Shown here one piece after another: positions 1 to 8,568 of a stretch of 16,899 bases of DNA. Source of the DNA: RGIG8767 sp964531805. Lineage in GTDB: Bacteria; Bacillota; Clostridia; Lachnospirales; Lachnospiraceae. Below the pieces are notes generated by a model. The model was not told where the DNA came from. It saw nothing but the letters and a program-made list of their open reading frames with translations, and made no database searches. The translations under genes and the position numbers were made by a program. How positions within the stretch are numbered: the first letter of the stretch is position 1; the number at the start of each line of letters is the position of its first letter. The stretch lies in the NCBI GenBank assembly GCA_964531805.1, contig CAZHGE010000059.1:1-16899 (forward strand). Direction: 5' to 3'.

Positions 1-1
1 A

Positions 2-34
2 GAAAAGTGGTGCTGAATTATTGAATTCAGCACC
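2..34 (-). terminator. Rho-independent terminator of the galactoside operon
   Basis: On the minus strand an 11-bp perfect stem (24-34 pairing with 9-19, loop of 4) is followed by a U-rich tail (complement of 1-8, ACTTTTCT). It lies about 65 bp after the GH36 stop codon and is the natural end of the minus-strand operon. Confidence 0.75.
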
Positions 35-53
35 AACTTTGTCTACAGTCTGA

Positions 54-82
54 GACCAGTTCCTAAAGGAACTGGCCTTTTA
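54..82. terminator. Hairpin between the GH36 stop and the terminator
   Basis: CCAGTTCC (56-63) and GGAACTGG (68-75) form a perfect 8-bp stem with a TAAA loop. On the plus strand it is followed by CCTTTT, so it could stop transcription entering from the left. On the minus strand it has no U-tract and would be a 3'-end stabilising hairpin ahead of the real terminator. Confidence 0.5.
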
Positions 83-99
83 CCTCCCTCATTATCTCA

Positions 100-2481
100 C
101 TATTCTTCTGCTTCCATAAAATAAATTCGTGACCCGAAATCCTGATAATGCCGTACCTTATCATTATAACCGTTACCTGCAAAGCCCTGCTTTAAATGAA
201 CACCGGCATACATCAATGTATCACCATATGCATATAAGTCTTCAGTCTCTCCATCCATTTTTACAAACTTCGCCACTACATTATGAAGAAGCGAATCCTG
301 TTTGATATGAATTGGTGCAACGGTATTGACCAAATCGCCAAATTCTTTTACATTATGCTTCAAGTGTCTGTTATAGAAATGATACTGGGTATCTTCGTCT
401 AATCCTTTTGCCTTAAAATATTCAAATCTTGAATTCGGTACCACCAGTTTCTGCATAATCAGGCCAACCGCTTTCTTTTTATCCTCTGATACACAGGTCC
501 ATTCCATACTGTTTCCATCATTGTATTCCAATGCACTGTTTTCACCATGGAAACATCTTCCCCTGTAAAATGTACCCTTCTGAAGCACATCTCTCCACTG
601 CTTGTACAATTCAATCTGTGCTTTGATGGCTGCCACATCCTCACTCTTCATATCTACAATATTACATTCATAGCCAAAAGAGCCAAAGCATGCTACATTG
701 AATCTGGTCTCTAATGGTGTAATACGAAGTGTCTGATGGTTTGGACATGCGGATACATGAGCACTGACACAGGATAATGGATATCCATAACTGTAACCAT
801 TCTGAATCTCTGCACGACATAACGCATCGGTATCATCACTCGCCCAAATCTGTGGAAAATAACAAAGGATACCCAAATCAAAACGGTTACCACCGGCTGA
901 ACATCCTTCAAATAAAATCTTTGGAAAACGCTTCGTCAATTCCTTCATGCAGCGATATAAGCCCATCACATAACGGTGTGCCACCTCTCCCTGACGTTCT
1001 GGAGGTAATGCTTCAGAAAAATAATCTGTGAAGGTACGATTCATGTCCCACTTCACATAGGAAATGTCCGCACTGCCAAAGACCTCACTCATTTTCTCAA
1101 TGATGAAATCCTGAACTTCCGTCTTAGTAAGGTCTAAGATTCTCTGGTTACGTCCTTCGGAATGAGGCTTCCCTGGAATCTGTAATACCCAGTCCGGATG
1201 CGCTTCGTAAAGCTTACTCTTTACATTAATCATTTCCGGTTCTACCCAGATACCAAAATCCAGTCCAAGTTCTTTTATCTTTTCACAAATACCTTTTACC
1301 CCATTAGGTAATTTCTTCATATTGACATCCCAGTCACCTAAAGAAGATGTATCGTCATTTCGCTCACCAAACCAGCCATCATCCATAACAAACAGTTCAA
1401 TTCCAACTTCTTTTCCTGCCTTGGCAAGATTTAATAATTTCTTTTCATTGATGTCAAAATAATTTGCTTCCCAGCTGTTTAACAATACCGGCCGTGTCTT
1501 ATTTTTCCACTCGCCTCTGACAATATGCTCTCTGACAAATCTGTGCATATGACCACTCATGCCGTTAAATCCCTGGTGGGAATAGCTCATGACCGCTTCC
1601 GGAGTTTCAAACACATCACCATCTTCCATGATGAAACAGAAGGACTGTGGATTGATTCCATTTACAAAACGAGTCTTGCCCGTACTGCTTGCTTCCATAA
1701 CCTCATAATGGTTACCGCTGTAAATCAGGTTAAAACCATAACAGTCTCCATGATCCTCTGTAGTATCTTCCTTACTCATCATGACAAACGGATTGGCTCG
1801 GTTAGAAGAAGTTCCCGTATAGGATGAATTGGTATGCTTGCCTGAAGGAACGCGCACATCATTACGCTTCATTTCCCTTCCCCACGCACCATTGAAGGTA
1901 GTAAATACATATCCGGTTGTATCAAAATCAATCTGCATACTCATAAGACGAAGCAGCTTAATCTGTGTTCCGCTGGTATTAATCAGTTTTGCACTACGGG
2001 TAATCACATCACAATCTTCGTATACATAATAGTTCAATTCTAAGGTCAGATTATACTCTTTATCCTTTACTGTTACACATAACCAATCCACTTCACCACT
2101 GTCATCATAGGAGCCCGGCATAGTTTCATACTCCGGTTTTCCCTTCTGAATTACTGCATCTTCGTATACAAAATCAGATGTATAACTACCATCCTCATGA
2201 ATCACTTCAATAAATGGTTCACGGATATCACCACGTCCATAGGCAGACATCTCCAAACGGACATCTTCCAGCGAAATGTTATTATGCTCCTTGCTGTAGT
2301 TATTGGTATTTCCCGGCGCAAACTCCATCTTCTCAATCAAAGCATCTGCTCCTACACCCTTTGGCAGACGCAAGCGCCTGCCATAATATAAGTGTTCCAG
2401 ATGTCCTGTCTCCATTACACGGAAACAGTACGAAGTATTTTGAGTTTCCAAAATAAATACATCATTTTCTCTTCTGATCAT
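100..2481 (-). CDS. GH36 alpha-galactosidase
   Basis: Retaining alpha-galactosidase that releases terminal alpha-galactose from melibiose, raffinose-type sugars or similar small galactosides. The protein is 793 aa, slightly longer than the usual 720-750 aa. It has an N-terminal beta-sandwich, a TIM barrel from about residue 330 and a C-terminal beta domain. The nucleophile is D479 in KWDMNR and the acid/base is D549 in WASDDTD; the numbering nearly equals that of characterised GH36 AgaA enzymes. DDGWFGERNDD and CSAGGNRFDLG are further family motifs. There is no signal peptide, so it is cytoplasmic. The start has an AAGGGA ribosome binding site 7 nt upstream. It is the last gene of the minus-strand operon, 77 bp after the MelB-type symporter, which probably supplies its substrate. 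The family call is secure; the exact natural substrate is inferred. Confidence 0.95.
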   Translation of the reverse strand: MIRRENDVFILETQNTSYCFRVMETGHLEHLYYGRRLRLPKGVGADALIEKMEFAPGNTNNYSKEHNNISLEDVRLEMSAYGRGDIREPFIEVIHEDGSYTSDFVYEDAVIQKGKPEYETMPGSYDDSGEVDWLCVTVKDKEYNLTLELNYYVYEDCDVITRSAKLINTSGTQIKLLRLMSMQIDFDTTGYVFTTFNGAWGREMKRNDVRVPSGKHTNSSYTGTSSNRANPFVMMSKEDTTEDHGDCYGFNLIYSGNHYEVMEASSTGKTRFVNGINPQSFCFIMEDGDVFETPEAVMSYSHQGFNGMSGHMHRFVREHIVRGEWKNKTRPVLLNSWEANYFDINEKKLLNLAKAGKEVGIELFVMDDGWFGERNDDTSSLGDWDVNMKKLPNGVKGICEKIKELGLDFGIWVEPEMINVKSKLYEAHPDWVLQIPGKPHSEGRNQRILDLTKTEVQDFIIEKMSEVFGSADISYVKWDMNRTFTDYFSEALPPERQGEVAHRYVMGLYRCMKELTKRFPKILFEGCSAGGNRFDLGILCYFPQIWASDDTDALCRAEIQNGYSYGYPLSCVSAHVSACPNHQTLRITPLETRFNVACFGSFGYECNIVDMKSEDVAAIKAQIELYKQWRDVLQKGTFYRGRCFHGENSALEYNDGNSMEWTCVSEDKKKAVGLIMQKLVVPNSRFEYFKAKGLDEDTQYHFYNRHLKHNVKEFGDLVNTVAPIHIKQDSLLHNVVAKFVKMDGETEDLYAYGDTLMYAGVHLKQGFAGNGYNDKVRHYQDFGSRIYFMEAEE

Positions 2482-2558
2482 AGATAATCCCTTTTCTCTA
2501 AAAAGATTCTTTGCTTTCTTATAAGTGACAGGAAATCCTGCTACCTAATAATATCCAT

Positions 2559-3929
2559 CTATTTTTCTCTTAACTTCTGCGCGATTTCTTCTACCTTTGC
2601 TTCTGTTAAAATAAATTTCTTACGGAATATGATTAACGCAACCAGTAATCCAATAATCGGGAATACTGTCATCGTCATTCGAAGTCCGAATACATTTGAA
2701 GCTGCTGTATCCACTACCGCTTCCACAGCATCTGTGTTATCACTTAAGTTACAGATGGATAAACAGATAGATGCGATCAATGCTGCCACACCACTAGCTA
2801 ATTTTACCACAAATGTCTGCATAGAAAAAATAACACTTTCATCTCTTCTGTTATTCTTTAATTCGCCGTAATCTACTGTGTTAGCAAGAAATACTGTTGT
2901 AAGTACTGTCAGCATACCAAATGCAACAAATACAAAAAATCCAGGAATAAACAAAATATAAATGTTATTGATATTGTTTAACATTAATACTAATAATACC
3001 GCATATCCGCCAATCGCCATTCCCATACTTGTATAGAATACCTGTACTGTATTTAAGAATTTACGGATCAATGGGAAGAATACCATCATGGATAAAATCT
3101 GGATTCCACCACCAAAGGCATTAAATAAGGTATAACTTGCATGCCAGTTTTCGCCACCAAAGTCATACTTAAAGAAATAAATCAATAAGTTAGATGTTAT
3201 GTACAATGCACAATTGATGAGTACGATACTGATTACAACTGTCATTGCCTGATCATTCTGAAGGAGTGCTTTAAACATCTGTCCTACGGAAGGAGAATCC
3301 ACATCCACTGTAGATTTTTCTTTGATTGTCATGCAGGCAAAGCCAATAAATACAATAAATAAAATTGCTAAAATAAGTGCAAACCATTTAAAACCAACTC
3401 TTTCGTCGCCCCGTCCTAAAGCCGTTACACACATCATGGTAACAATTGTTACTAATGCAGAACCAACGCCTGCACAGGAACGAGCGAGTGTTGTAAGACC
3501 TTCTCTTTCCTTTCCACCTTCTGTAAAAGCAGGAATCATGGACCAGAAAGGAATATCCATCATGGTATACGTTACACCCCAAAGGATATATGTAATGGCT
3601 GCATATGCTACTAAACCTGCTCCATTCAGTGCTGGAGGTGCCGCAAACATAACATACAAAATAATTGCATTAGTAACAGTACCAATTAATAACCATGGAC
3701 GGAACTTCCCCCATTTGGTTCTTGTCTTTGCTACGATAACACCCATAATCGGATCATTGAAGGCATCAAACACACGGGCTGCCATTAAGATAATACCCAT
3801 TGCAATGGCGCTTACGCCTAAAATATCCTGATAGTAATATAAAATGTAACTTGCGGAAAGCATGTATACCATGTCTTTTCCGACTGCTCCTAAACCATAC
3901 GAAAACTTTTCTTTTGCTGATAATTTCAT
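2559..3929 (-). CDS. GPH-family (MelB-type) cation:galactoside symporter
   Basis: A 456-aa, 12-TM inner-membrane sugar symporter of the glycoside-pentoside-hexuronide family in the major facilitator superfamily. Residues known to bind cation and sugar in Salmonella MelB are present at the same or nearly the same positions: K18 and D19 (GKDMVY), D55 and D59 (RVFDAFNDP), Y121, D125 and W129 (YTMMDIPFW) and R150 (TLAR). The loop motif RTKWGKFRPW is intact, and VVKLASG near residue 370 matches the conserved Lys region of TM XI. This favours an alpha-galactoside substrate such as melibiose, coupled to Na+, Li+ or H+. It sits directly upstream of the GH36 alpha-galactosidase, the same pairing as melA-melB of enterobacteria in reverse gene order. 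The ribosome binding site GGGAG lies 7 nt before ATG. The family is certain; the substrate is a good inference. Confidence 0.93.
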   Translation of the reverse strand: MKLSAKEKFSYGLGAVGKDMVYMLSASYILYYYQDILGVSAIAMGIILMAARVFDAFNDPIMGVIVAKTRTKWGKFRPWLLIGTVTNAIILYVMFAAPPALNGAGLVAYAAITYILWGVTYTMMDIPFWSMIPAFTEGGKEREGLTTLARSCAGVGSALVTIVTMMCVTALGRGDERVGFKWFALILAILFIVFIGFACMTIKEKSTVDVDSPSVGQMFKALLQNDQAMTVVISIVLINCALYITSNLLIYFFKYDFGGENWHASYTLFNAFGGGIQILSMMVFFPLIRKFLNTVQVFYTSMGMAIGGYAVLLVLMLNNINNIYILFIPGFFVFVAFGMLTVLTTVFLANTVDYGELKNNRRDESVIFSMQTFVVKLASGVAALIASICLSICNLSDNTDAVEAVVDTAASNVFGLRMTMTVFPIIGLLVALIIFRKKFILTEAKVEEIAQKLREK

Positions 3930-3981
3930 TGTTATTCTCCCTTCTATTTGTGTGGCTTGCCATATGCCGTCATTTACACTC

Positions 3982-5448
3982 TTATTCGCGCATGTTCATT
4001 GCCAGTTCTACTACTTTATAAGCACCATCATAAATACCGGCTTCTTTATTCTTCACAATCGCATCACACATATCATTCAATAAAGTTGCTTCTTTCATGA
4101 ATAAATCAATCATCTGTAAAGTATGTGGTATATCCGCACATTCGAGTGTACCATCACCAATTTCTGCGGAATGAACTGCACCCCACTGCTCATGACCGCC
4201 TACACGTTTGATAAACAATTTCGGAACCGGATAGAATGCCAATTCACTTGGTTTTGTTACCAGTACATCACAACTTCTCATCAATAAGTTGGTACAATAT
4301 ACTGCTTCAAAAATATTCGCATGATAAAAACCATGTACACCATCAATATAACCAGTCAATGCTTCTTCACAGAACTTCTGTGTTTCGTTCCACTTGTCAA
4401 AATGTTCCGTTGCAGATTCCTTTAAACCAGGAATCTCTTTTAATAAATCTTCCCATACATTTTTGTAGTCACCAACATTGACATATAAGGCTGCCTGCTT
4501 TTTCTGTATTGCAGGAAGAAGCTGTTTGATAATGGCTGCAAAAATTTCTTTCTGTGCACCAGCGCCTCCAATTGTTAAAAGAAAACGCATCGGCTCGCCT
4601 TTTTCTTTTCTTGCTTTTCTTGCCTGACAATCTGCCTCTATGTTACTTACCAATTCATGATCAATATAATGACCTGTGTATACTAAATCCTCTGCTGGCA
4701 TTGGCTTTAATACGTCCTTGCCCTGCATTCCGTTACAGATGCGGTAACCCTGATAAGCAAAATGTGTCTGAACCGTATGTAAACTTCCTTCTGCAAAATG
4801 AAGTGCCATTGGCCAGTTATCCGGAATCGCATTGACTACGTTTTTCATTCCTGCATGAATAGCTGCCTGAGCAGGCCATACATGCGTTGCTACTACTGGC
4901 ATATCCTTTGGTACATTCCGGTAAACCGGAGCCATCAACTCTGCATTTTTCTGATCGGATGAATTGTAGCTTAACTTGCGAAAACCTTCATAATTCATTG
5001 GCTCCCATACCAGTTTATTAAATAACTTGCTCTTTCCGGAAATTCTGGAACCTAAGGAATACAGATCATTCTGTGCACTGATTACCTTTGTACAAGTTGT
5101 GTGCTTATAAGAGTTTAAATCCATCCAGTACGGTGTATAACCCATTGCTTTAGCCGCAGATGCAATCGCCATGGAAATACGATAATGACCAAATCCCATT
5201 CGAATGTTTCCTACAATGATCCCCTTCTGCGTATCAAAGGAATCACTTGGTGTATCACCACCTTCGAGGAGCTTTACATCCATAACCCCTAGACAGTCAC
5301 CGATATGTTCGTTCTTTTCAAATTTTAACGGGTAATTTACATTCTTATCATCCCCAAATTTCTTTGCATTTTTGGCTTTAGACTTTACTGCGCTCTTGTA
5401 AACCTTATCCGGCATTTTGTTACCAAAAATCACTTTTGATCTTTCCAT
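3982..5448 (-). CDS. GT-B-like glycosyltransferase of unknown role in a galactoside operon
   Basis: A 488-aa soluble protein I cannot assign to a named family. Its layout suggests a GT-B fold like GT28 or MGDG-synthase/MurG enzymes. The N-terminal domain opens with a Gly-rich nucleotide-type loop, GNIRMGFGHYR (about residues 80-90). The C-terminal domain opens with FLLTIGGAGAQKEIF (from about 289), and CDVLVTKPSELAFY (393-406) resembles the donor-sugar binding segment of GT28 proteins. The first 75 residues are Lys-rich and look disordered. No TM segment or signal peptide is seen. I chose the ATG at 5448 because AAGGGAG is 9 nt upstream; the in-frame ATG at 5457 would have no spacing from that site. 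It lies between the GH2 enzyme (53-bp gap) and the symporter (52-bp gap), so it is co-transcribed with catabolic genes. It could build a galactosylated product or act in reverse on a nucleotide sugar; the sequence does not decide. Confidence 0.7.
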   Translation of the reverse strand: MERSKVIFGNKMPDKVYKSAVKSKAKNAKKFGDDKNVNYPLKFEKNEHIGDCLGVMDVKLLEGGDTPSDSFDTQKGIIVGNIRMGFGHYRISMAIASAAKAMGYTPYWMDLNSYKHTTCTKVISAQNDLYSLGSRISGKSKLFNKLVWEPMNYEGFRKLSYNSSDQKNAELMAPVYRNVPKDMPVVATHVWPAQAAIHAGMKNVVNAIPDNWPMALHFAEGSLHTVQTHFAYQGYRICNGMQGKDVLKPMPAEDLVYTGHYIDHELVSNIEADCQARKARKEKGEPMRFLLTIGGAGAQKEIFAAIIKQLLPAIQKKQAALYVNVGDYKNVWEDLLKEIPGLKESATEHFDKWNETQKFCEEALTGYIDGVHGFYHANIFEAVYCTNLLMRSCDVLVTKPSELAFYPVPKLFIKRVGGHEQWGAVHSAEIGDGTLECADIPHTLQMIDLFMKEATLLNDMCDAIVKNKEAGIYDGAYKVVELAMNMRE

Positions 5449-5501
5449 CTTCTCCATCTCCCTTATCTGTTCACTGTTTTTCTATATCTGCTTCTATTTT
5501 T

Positions 5502-7946
5502 CTAGCAGGTAACTTCAAATTCTATTCTTGCATCCTCAGCTTGTGCATTTTTAATGATAAGTGCTGCTTTTCCTTCTTTCCCGGTTGTCTTAATGTATGT
5601 TCCACACATTCCACCTTTCAAAGAAACTACCGGTTCACCAATTACTTCAATTGGACCTTCTGTTTCGAATCTGACCGGTTCGTTGTAAAAATACACCTGA
5701 TTATCATTCTCATCCTGCATCCGGATTCTGACTGCAGCCACGTCATAAGTGTGTTCTTCTTTCAATTTGGTATGATCTGCCTCTGCCCATAAGTGCATCT
5801 GTGTCATCGGTTCTTTCACTACTGTTTTTACTACTTTTCCATCTTTGATGGCTTCAAACTTATACACAGTAGAGGTACCACCCCAGTCACCAATGTATTT
5901 GTTGTAAAGCACCACCGCTTCGGTTGGCTTCATATGATAAACAACCATCATTTTCAGTGCTGTAAAAATAATCTTCTTAGGCAGATTGGAAAGTCCGTTT
6001 CTAGCCACATAATTGAGAGCCATTTTGATGTCTTCCGCCTGCTTCAGTGTAAAATTCTCACCCTCTGCAATCGCATTTCCAATGAAATCATCTATTTCAA
6101 TTGGACCATGTGCCAGATTTTTATAGCAGGAATCCTTACTTGTATACTCTTTTAAAAAACGATCATTTTTGTACATCTTTACACTGTCAGCATTGGAGAA
6201 AATCCATGTTTTTCCTCTGTTACAGCCCGGATGTTCGCCAATATCCATGGTAGAACTTAAGGATAATACCGTTTCCTTTTCCTGCTGACATGAGTAAATG
6301 TCTGCTGCCAGTTTCGGATTACGGAACATATCCATCACTCCGTGATAACAGATGCGGTCACCGCTTCCGAAATCCTTGTGAGTATTGTAGTCCGTCATAC
6401 ACCAGCCAAAACTTCCGCTGATGTCATCTTCTCCGGCCACTGCATTCAGTACATTTGCATGGCGGATTGCGTGTTCCACTCTGTGCTCCTCCCAGTCAAA
6501 CGCTTTGGTTGAATACATATGACCATTGTACTCGCTGACCATATATGGCTTTTCCATATCAGAGGTTACATTTTTCTTTGGTTCACATCCAGCTGCACAA
6601 TAAGAGGTACCGCCTCGGCGTGTGGCTCGTTTGGTTCCATCATGTGAAAAATCATTATATGTATAAACATCCTCTAATAAACTGCTCTTTTTATGGGCTC
6701 TTACGCCACCGGTCTGGCGGTATGGATCTAAACTTCTTGCCATCGCATTTGTTTTTTCATAAAAAGCATCGTCATCCTGTGACTCGTTGATGCGCACGCC
6801 CCAAAGAATAATGGATGGATGATTACGGTACTGAGTTACCATTTCCCTTACATTTTCTACAGCCTGTTCCTTCCACTTTTCATCACCAATGTGCTGCCAT
6901 CCCGGTATTTCTGTAAAAACCAAAAGTCCGATTTCATCGCATCTGTCCAAGAAATAATGGGACTGCGGATAATGGGAAGTTCTGACTGCATTTAATCCCA
7001 ATTCCTGTTTTAAAATATCTGCATCCATACACTGCATGGACTTTGGCATCGCGTATCCCACATATGGATAGCTCTGATGACGATTCAGGCCTCTGATTTT
7101 TACCTTTTTATCGTTTAAATAGAAACCATCTTTTCTAAATTCCGCTTTTCGAAAACCATATGTCGTAACATTCTCATCTAATACTTCATCTTTGTTTATA
7201 AGCTGTGTTTTGATCTCGTATAATGTCGGTTGACTGATTTCCCATAAATCCACTTTTCCAATCGGCCACGAAATCTGTACTTCTTTTTCTCCGTTTACTT
7301 CAATCTCTTTTCCCAATGGTTCAAAATCTTCGTTTCCCTTTTTACGGATAAACTGACGAATCTTCATTCCATCCGCATTTCCCTGAAATGTAATATCGGA
7401 AGATACTTTAGCGGTTCCTGTATCTGCCGTTGTCTTTACCTCTGCATGTAAGAAAATATCTTCCATAAATACTGAATTTTTAATATCCAGATACACATCT
7501 CTGTAGATACCGCCGTAGGTCATATAATCAATTACATATCCAAATGGCGGAACATTCAAATCTTCTCTACTGTCCACCTTTACGGTTAAGATATTTTCTT
7601 CGCCGTATTTGAGCACCTTACTAATATCCATCGTAAAGGCCGTATAACCGCAATGATGTTCGCCAACCTTAGTCTCATTTAAATACACTTCGCAATCATG
7701 TGCTGCCCCGTCCAATGTAAGCAGCACACATTTTCCTTCCCACTGCTTAGATGCTTCGATCTTACGGCGATAACCACTGACCATCTGATAAATATGTTCA
7801 TCAAAATAGTGGAATGGTGTTTCTTTGCAGGTATGGGGAATTCTAACTTCCTTCATACTGCTTTCATCATATTCTGCCTTAATCATTTCCGGTTCAAATA
7901 TTTCACTAAAACGCCATTCATTATTTAAATAGATCCGCTTTTCCAT
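5502..7946 (-). CDS. GH2 beta-galactosidase-type glycoside hydrolase
   Basis: An 814-aa cytoplasmic retaining hydrolase of family GH2, most like beta-galactosidases. Order of parts: sugar-binding jelly roll (about 15-180), Ig-like domain (190-285), TIM barrel (about 285-600) and C-terminal beta domains. RGLNRHQSYPYVGYA and VRTSHYPQSHYFLDRCDEIG are typical barrel motifs. The acid/base is E388 in WGVRINESQDD and the nucleophile is E472 in MVSEYNGHM. The segment before the acid/base differs from the classical LacZ SLGNES, so a beta-glucuronidase or other beta-glycosidase cannot be fully excluded. I start it at the ATG at 7946, which has GGAG 5 nt upstream and begins MEKRIYLNNEWRF. The longer reading from 8015 overlaps the TetR gene and adds a tail unlike the family. 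With the neighbouring GH36 and symporter it points to substrates carrying both alpha- and beta-linked galactose. Confidence 0.9.
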   Translation of the reverse strand: MEKRIYLNNEWRFSEIFEPEMIKAEYDESSMKEVRIPHTCKETPFHYFDEHIYQMVSGYRRKIEASKQWEGKCVLLTLDGAAHDCEVYLNETKVGEHHCGYTAFTMDISKVLKYGEENILTVKVDSREDLNVPPFGYVIDYMTYGGIYRDVYLDIKNSVFMEDIFLHAEVKTTADTGTAKVSSDITFQGNADGMKIRQFIRKKGNEDFEPLGKEIEVNGEKEVQISWPIGKVDLWEISQPTLYEIKTQLINKDEVLDENVTTYGFRKAEFRKDGFYLNDKKVKIRGLNRHQSYPYVGYAMPKSMQCMDADILKQELGLNAVRTSHYPQSHYFLDRCDEIGLLVFTEIPGWQHIGDEKWKEQAVENVREMVTQYRNHPSIILWGVRINESQDDDAFYEKTNAMARSLDPYRQTGGVRAHKKSSLLEDVYTYNDFSHDGTKRATRRGGTSYCAAGCEPKKNVTSDMEKPYMVSEYNGHMYSTKAFDWEEHRVEHAIRHANVLNAVAGEDDISGSFGWCMTDYNTHKDFGSGDRICYHGVMDMFRNPKLAADIYSCQQEKETVLSLSSTMDIGEHPGCNRGKTWIFSNADSVKMYKNDRFLKEYTSKDSCYKNLAHGPIEIDDFIGNAIAEGENFTLKQAEDIKMALNYVARNGLSNLPKKIIFTALKMMVVYHMKPTEAVVLYNKYIGDWGGTSTVYKFEAIKDGKVVKTVVKEPMTQMHLWAEADHTKLKEEHTYDVAAVRIRMQDENDNQVYFYNEPVRFETEGPIEVIGEPVVSLKGGMCGTYIKTTGKEGKAALIIKNAQAEDARIEFEVTC

Positions 7947-7995
7947 AACCTCTCCAATCCATTGCTGCAAACTTTTTCCGCCTTTTGTCTGTATC

Positions 7996-8556
7996 CTACT
8001 TAACGGCAATTCCATCTACTAAAATTTCTACTACTTCATTCAAAGCATCCGTATAAGATAATTCACACTGAAGCAAAATGTCTCTTTGGAAAAACTGTTC
8101 TAAAGATGCTTCCATCATCATTTTTACGATTGGAATCTGAACCTTACGGATTACACCTTCTTCCATCCCCTGCTCCATCAATGCAATCGTTGTTTCCCAT
8201 CCCGTTTCTAAGCGTTTTTCCACCTGACTGTAAATCTTAGGATATTTGTCTTTTAAAAGATATAATTGTCTAAAATCAATTTCTTTGTAACTATCCGGCA
8301 TTACTCCAAGAATAGCGCGAATTTTCTCCAGTGTAGACATATTCTTGTCTTCTAACACCTGCTGCTCACTGACCTTGATATTATCAAACAGGTAATCAAC
8401 CATGCTAAGGAACAATTCTTCTTTATCAGAAAAAACCGTGTAGATGGTTTTCTTGCTGATACTTAAGATAGATGCAATGTCATCCATCGTAAATTTCATA
8501 CCCTTTTGGTTAAAGGCCTTAATTGTTCCCTGTAAAATCATTTCTCTTAATTCCAT
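7996..8556 (-). CDS. TetR/AcrR-family transcriptional regulator
   Basis: A 186-aa one-component regulator. The N-terminal TetR helix-turn-helix spans about residues 8-50 (FTMDDIASILSISKKTIYTVFSDKEELF); the C-terminal ligand-binding half is divergent, as usual for the family. It starts 12 bp after the MCP stop codon with a strong GGAGG site, so the two are translationally close. The GH2 gene begins 49 bp after its stop. It is the only DNA-binding regulator in the operon and is the best candidate to bind the GGAAAC/GTTTCC boxes around the operon promoter and the matching palindrome at the GH31 promoter. That binding, and autoregulation, are inferred from position. The inducer is unknown; a galactoside or breakdown product is plausible. 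Confidence 0.93.
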   Translation of the reverse strand: MELREMILQGTIKAFNQKGMKFTMDDIASILSISKKTIYTVFSDKEELFLSMVDYLFDNIKVSEQQVLEDKNMSTLEKIRAILGVMPDSYKEIDFRQLYLLKDKYPKIYSQVEKRLETGWETTIALMEQGMEEGVIRKVQIPIVKMMMEASLEQFFQRDILLQCELSYTDALNEVVEILVDGIAVK

Positions 8557-8568
8557 GTATTCCTCCGT

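Noticed and set aside
3322..3831. A 169-codon plus-strand open frame
   Set aside because: It lies opposite the GPH symporter gene, shows only low-complexity hydrophobic composition and has no family motif; it is a shadow of the real gene.
7947..8015. Upstream start for the GH2 gene
   Set aside because: It would add 23 residues unlike GH2 proteins and overlap the TetR gene, while the ATG at 7946 has a clear ribosome binding site.
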